Below are positions 61,707 to 64,000 of a stretch of 64,000 nucleotides of DNA, piece by piece. The notes under the pieces were generated by a model that worked only from the letters and a program-made list of their open reading frames with translations, made no database searches and was not told the DNA's origin. Every line of letters starts with the position of its first letter. Positions within the stretch are counted from its first letter, which is position 1. Source of the stretch: CALBPI01 sp045110335 (GTDB lineage Bacteria > Pseudomonadota > Gammaproteobacteria > Steroidobacterales > Woeseiaceae); assembly GCA_045110335.1 (NCBI GenBank), contig JBGCGB010000018.1, positions 1 through 64,000 on the forward strand. The letters run 5' to 3'. The translations under genes and the position numbers were made by a program.

Positions 61707-62972
61707 ATGGCTACGCTGACTTTCCGCGAGGCATTGGTGAATCGACGGATGTTGATTTGCTTGTGCACCGGGTTTTCGTCGGGCTTGCCACTGTATCTGC
61801 TCATTCAGTTGGTGCCCGCCTGGCTGCGGTTCGAAGGCGTCAGTTTGACCGCCATCGGTTTGTTCACGCTGATCGGTTTTCCTTACACATGGAAGTTCAT
61901 CTGGTCGCCACTGATGGACCGTTTTACGCCACCTTTTCTTGGGCGTCGTCGCGGCTGGATGTTGATCACCCAGATCGCCTTGATGCTGTCGATGGCAATA
62001 ATGGGGTTCATCCAGCCCGATTTTTCGATCGCACTCGTGGCGCTTTTGGCATCAACCGTCGCTTTTTTCAGTGCCAGTCAGGACATTGTGCTTGACGCCT
62101 ACCGCCGCGAGCTATTGCCGGATCTCGAGTTGGGTATCGGAAACGCCGTGCATGTTCAGGCGTATCGGCTCGCTGGCCTCGTTCCCGGTTCATTGGCATT
62201 GATCTTGTCTGACTTTTTGCCTTGGCACACCGTCTTCATCGTTGTAGCCGCATTCATGGCGATCGGGATTTTGCTGACCTTGTTTATCGGTGAGCCGCCC
62301 CGTCATCCCGCTGCGCCTAAAAGCCTTCGCGAAGCCGTCATCGAACCGTTCCGGGAATTCATGATGCGAACGGGTGTTGATCAGGCATTGCTGGTATTAG
62401 CCTTTTTGTTTTTCTATAAGCTCGGCGACAACATGGCCACGGCGCTGCAAACGCCGTTCTATATCGATCTGGGTTTTACGGCGACAGAGATCGGTGTGGT
62501 TGCTAAAACTGCTTCTTTAATCGCCGCCATTGTTGGCGGCATTGTTGGCGGATTGATTATGGTGAAGCTGCCAATCAACCGGGCGTTGTGGTTATTCGGC
62601 ATCGTACAGATTGTCAGTATTCTCGGATTTGCCCTACTTGCTGAAGTCGGCCACAACCTCTGGATGTTAGGTGCGGCGACGGCGTTCGAATACCTGGGGG
62701 TTGGTCTGGGTTCGGCCGCGCTGGTCGCGTTCATCGCGCAATCGACAAGCCCGGCATTCGCGGCTACGCAACTTGCGTTGTTCACGGCGCTGATCTCGGT
62801 GCCCAGAACGCTAGCGAATGCGACAACCGGTTTTCTGGTTGAGCGGATGGGATGGACGTCGTTCTTTTTGCTATGCACGGCGTTGGCCGTACCCGGCATG
62901 TTGTTGCTTTTGAAAGTGGCACCATGGAACGCGGACAATACGAATCCTGCAGCGACTGCTGCTGATCACTAG
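61707..62972 (+). CDS. AmpG-like MFS permease (muropeptide type)
   Basis: This 421-residue protein has 12 helices and the AmpG landmarks: LCTGFSSGLPLYLLIQLVPAWLR, IGLFTLIGFPYTWKFIWSPLMDRF, SASQDIVLDAYRRELLPD. AmpG imports anhydromuropeptides for cell-wall recycling. The segment FLFFYKLGDNMATALQTPFYIDLGFTATEIGVVAK is also typical. The gene is probably co-transcribed with xthA. Confidence 0.9.
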   Translation: MATLTFREALVNRRMLICLCTGFSSGLPLYLLIQLVPAWLRFEGVSLTAIGLFTLIGFPYTWKFIWSPLMDRFTPPFLGRRRGWMLITQIALMLSMAIMGFIQPDFSIALVALLASTVAFFSASQDIVLDAYRRELLPDLELGIGNAVHVQAYRLAGLVPGSLALILSDFLPWHTVFIVVAAFMAIGILLTLFIGEPPRHPAAPKSLREAVIEPFREFMMRTGVDQALLVLAFLFFYKLGDNMATALQTPFYIDLGFTATEIGVVAKTASLIAAIVGGIVGGLIMVKLPINRALWLFGIVQIVSILGFALLAEVGHNLWMLGAATAFEYLGVGLGSAALVAFIAQSTSPAFAATQLALFTALISVPRTLANATTGFLVERMGWTSFFLLCTALAVPGMLLLLKVAPWNADNTNPAATAADH

Positions 62973-62984
62973 TCTGCCGATCGC

Positions 62985-63305
62985 CTAATCCGGGATAAGG
63001 TCAATCTTGTCGTCGTGCTGGCGCTCTAGAATCTCGAGCGGGTCGGACCAATCGTGCGGTAGCTCTCCATCTTGATCGTGCACGGTATCTTCCGGTGCAA
63101 CGTCCAGAGCGCCACTCCAGTCTTCAGGTTCGGCGACGCGTTGGATCATCAGCCGAGGCCAATGCTCCCATTCGATTTCGGCAACGCTGCCGTCAAAGTA
63201 CTGGATTTCAATAAAGCCCTCCGCTTCGTCAATTGCGACGACCTCGAAGGATTCCTTCCGCGGGCGTTGATACCAGCGTCCGACAGTGGGAAACATTACA
63301 GCCAT
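62985..63305 (-). CDS. Small acidic protein, DUF6763-like
   Basis: This is a 106-residue soluble protein with an N-terminal beta domain (PTVGRWYQRPRKESFEVVAIDEAEGFIEIQYFDGSVAEIEWEHWPRL) followed by a conserved EDWSG and a Pro/Asp-rich end. It looks like the DUF6763 family found in gammaproteobacteria, which has no known function. It is convergent with the AmpG-like gene and divergent from the MarC gene. Confidence 0.65.
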   Translation of the reverse strand: MAVMFPTVGRWYQRPRKESFEVVAIDEAEGFIEIQYFDGSVAEIEWEHWPRLMIQRVAEPEDWSGALDVAPEDTVHDQDGELPHDWSDPLEILERQHDDKIDLIPD

Positions 63306-63395
63306 GTTCGTGCTCCTCGTTTCTGTCTTTCACCTAAAAGTTATACGCCCCATTTTCAGGGGGCGCCAATTTCGAGAAAAAATTGAAGCGATGTG

Positions 63396-63424
63396 TTGGC
63401 TTTGGCGCGGCGCATCCATATACT
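63396..63424 (+). promoter_or_regulatory. Sigma-70 promoter for the MarC gene
   Basis: TTGGCT (63396-63401) and TATACT (63419-63424) are 17 nt apart and lie 45 bp before the GTG start, giving four of six and five of six matches to the consensus hexamers. Confidence 0.5.
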
Positions 63425-63468
63425 CACGCCCTTAGCTAGATCCCCTAGATTCTTAGTCGAGAAAAGTC

Positions 63469-64000
63469 GTGCTGGAACAATTGGTTAGACATTTCGTTGT
63501 GTTGTTCGTTGTGATTGAACCGATCACGTTGGTGCCGATTTTCGGTGCGATGACGCGTGGCGCGGAAAACGACTATCGACGCAAGATGGCGTTCAAGTCG
63601 ATCGGGCTGGCTGCCTTGATCTTCTGGGTCTTCGCGCTGGCCGGGCAGAAGTTATTAGAGACGCTGGGCATTTCGGTTGATGCGTTCAAGATTGCCGGTG
63701 GAATTTTGTTGTTTCTGATGGCGGTTGATATGGTTTTTGCGCGTCAGTCGGGTTTGCGCTCGACTACCGTACGGGAACAGGATGAGGCGCGTTATCGTGA
63801 AGACATCAGCGTATTCCCGCTGGCCTTTCCGCTGTTGGCCGGGCCGGGTGCGCTTGCGACGTTGATGCTGTTACTGGTCGAGATGGATGGTGGCTGGATT
63901 CCATTTCTCGGTTTGATGGCGATGGCGATGGCCGTGCTGGCGATCGGTTTGATACTGATGCTGTTGACGAGCCCGGTCATGCGTGTGCTCGGTGAAACCG
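63469..64000 (+). CDS. MarC family integral membrane protein (truncated by window end)
   Basis: The first 177 codons are present and the frame is open at the window end. The product starts VLEQLVRHFVVLFVVIEPITLVPIFGAMTRG and has the MarC hallmarks GGILLFLMAVDM and VFPLAFPLLAGPGALATLML, with about five of six membrane segments visible. The MarC family (UPF0056) has no firm function. The GTG at 63469 is the likely start; GAGAAA lies just before it. Confidence 0.88.
   Translation, partial: MLEQLVRHFVVLFVVIEPITLVPIFGAMTRGAENDYRRKMAFKSIGLAALIFWVFALAGQKLLETLGISVDAFKIAGGILLFLMAVDMVFARQSGLRSTTVREQDEARYREDISVFPLAFPLLAGPGALATLMLLLVEMDGGWIPFLGLMAMAMAVLAIGLILMLLTSPVMRVLGET

Noticed and set aside
1..64000. 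CRISPR array, tRNA, rRNA, transposon or prophage
   Set aside because: No regularly spaced repeats, cloverleaf with CCA end, transposase or phage structural genes were seen on either strand.

Overview
This window reads as a chromosomal segment of a free-living, aerobic gammaproteobacterium of moderate GC. Class-level evidence is the gene order ftsY-ftsE-ftsX-rpoH, rsmD-coaD-mutM, rpmG-rpmB-radC | coaBC-dut and pyrE | xthA, together with a gamma-type gshA, exeA/gspB secretion genes and a PspF-controlled psp operon. Coding density is very high: no gap exceeds 300 bp, many stop and start codons overlap, and several convergent genes overlap at their 3' ends. I see no rRNA, tRNA, CRISPR array, insertion sequence or prophage. 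Genus-level placement is not possible from sequence reading alone.

Layout. 1-7.4 kb: an NTF2-like protein, a small membrane protein, a FakA-FakB-like (DhaL + DegV) fusion, gspB and exeA, dinB and ispA. 7.5-13.8 kb: a mevalonate (MVA) pathway locus, with diphosphomevalonate decarboxylase, phosphomevalonate kinase, one 938-residue polypeptide that fuses HMG-CoA reductase, mevalonate kinase and type I IPP isomerase, and on the other strand HMG-CoA synthase. With ispA next door, this covers every step from acetoacetyl-CoA to farnesyl diphosphate. 13.9-18.9 kb: mdh, a FadE-type acyl-CoA dehydrogenase with an appended lysine/threonine-rich tail, and a DUF4286-DUF3667 fusion. 19.1-21.5 kb: a YtrA-type GntR/ABC operon behind a perfect inverted-repeat operator. 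21.7-24.6 kb: M1 peptidase and a small secreted partner. 24.8-27.9 kb: pspF divergent from a sigma-54-driven psp operon with doubled pspC-like and pspB-like genes.

28-42 kb: a GGDEF-EAL protein, bactofilin, gshA, two unknown membrane-anchored proteins, a ferredoxin-reductase-like flavoprotein with an SDR, an MHYT sensor kinase, nickel superoxide dismutase with its maturation protease, an RND/MMPL exporter and CsaA. 42.5-48.5 kb: a stand-alone receiver, two MATE exporters around a DUF4345 protein, a glutaryl-CoA-dehydrogenase-like enzyme, an OmpA-type lipoprotein and DUF3465. 48.6-64 kb: conserved housekeeping genes (folD, rpoH, ftsXEY, rsmD, coaD, mutM, a desaturase, rpmG/rpmB, radC, coaBC, dut, pyrE, xthA), an AmpG-like permease and a truncated MarC gene.

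The strongest candidates for something new are the three-enzyme HMGR-MVK-IDI fusion inside a complete bacterial MVA locus, an exact CIRCE element (HrcA operator) placed over the rpoH promoter, the histone-tail-like extension on FadE, and two genes whose best-supported start is a CTG overlapping the upstream TGA stop.
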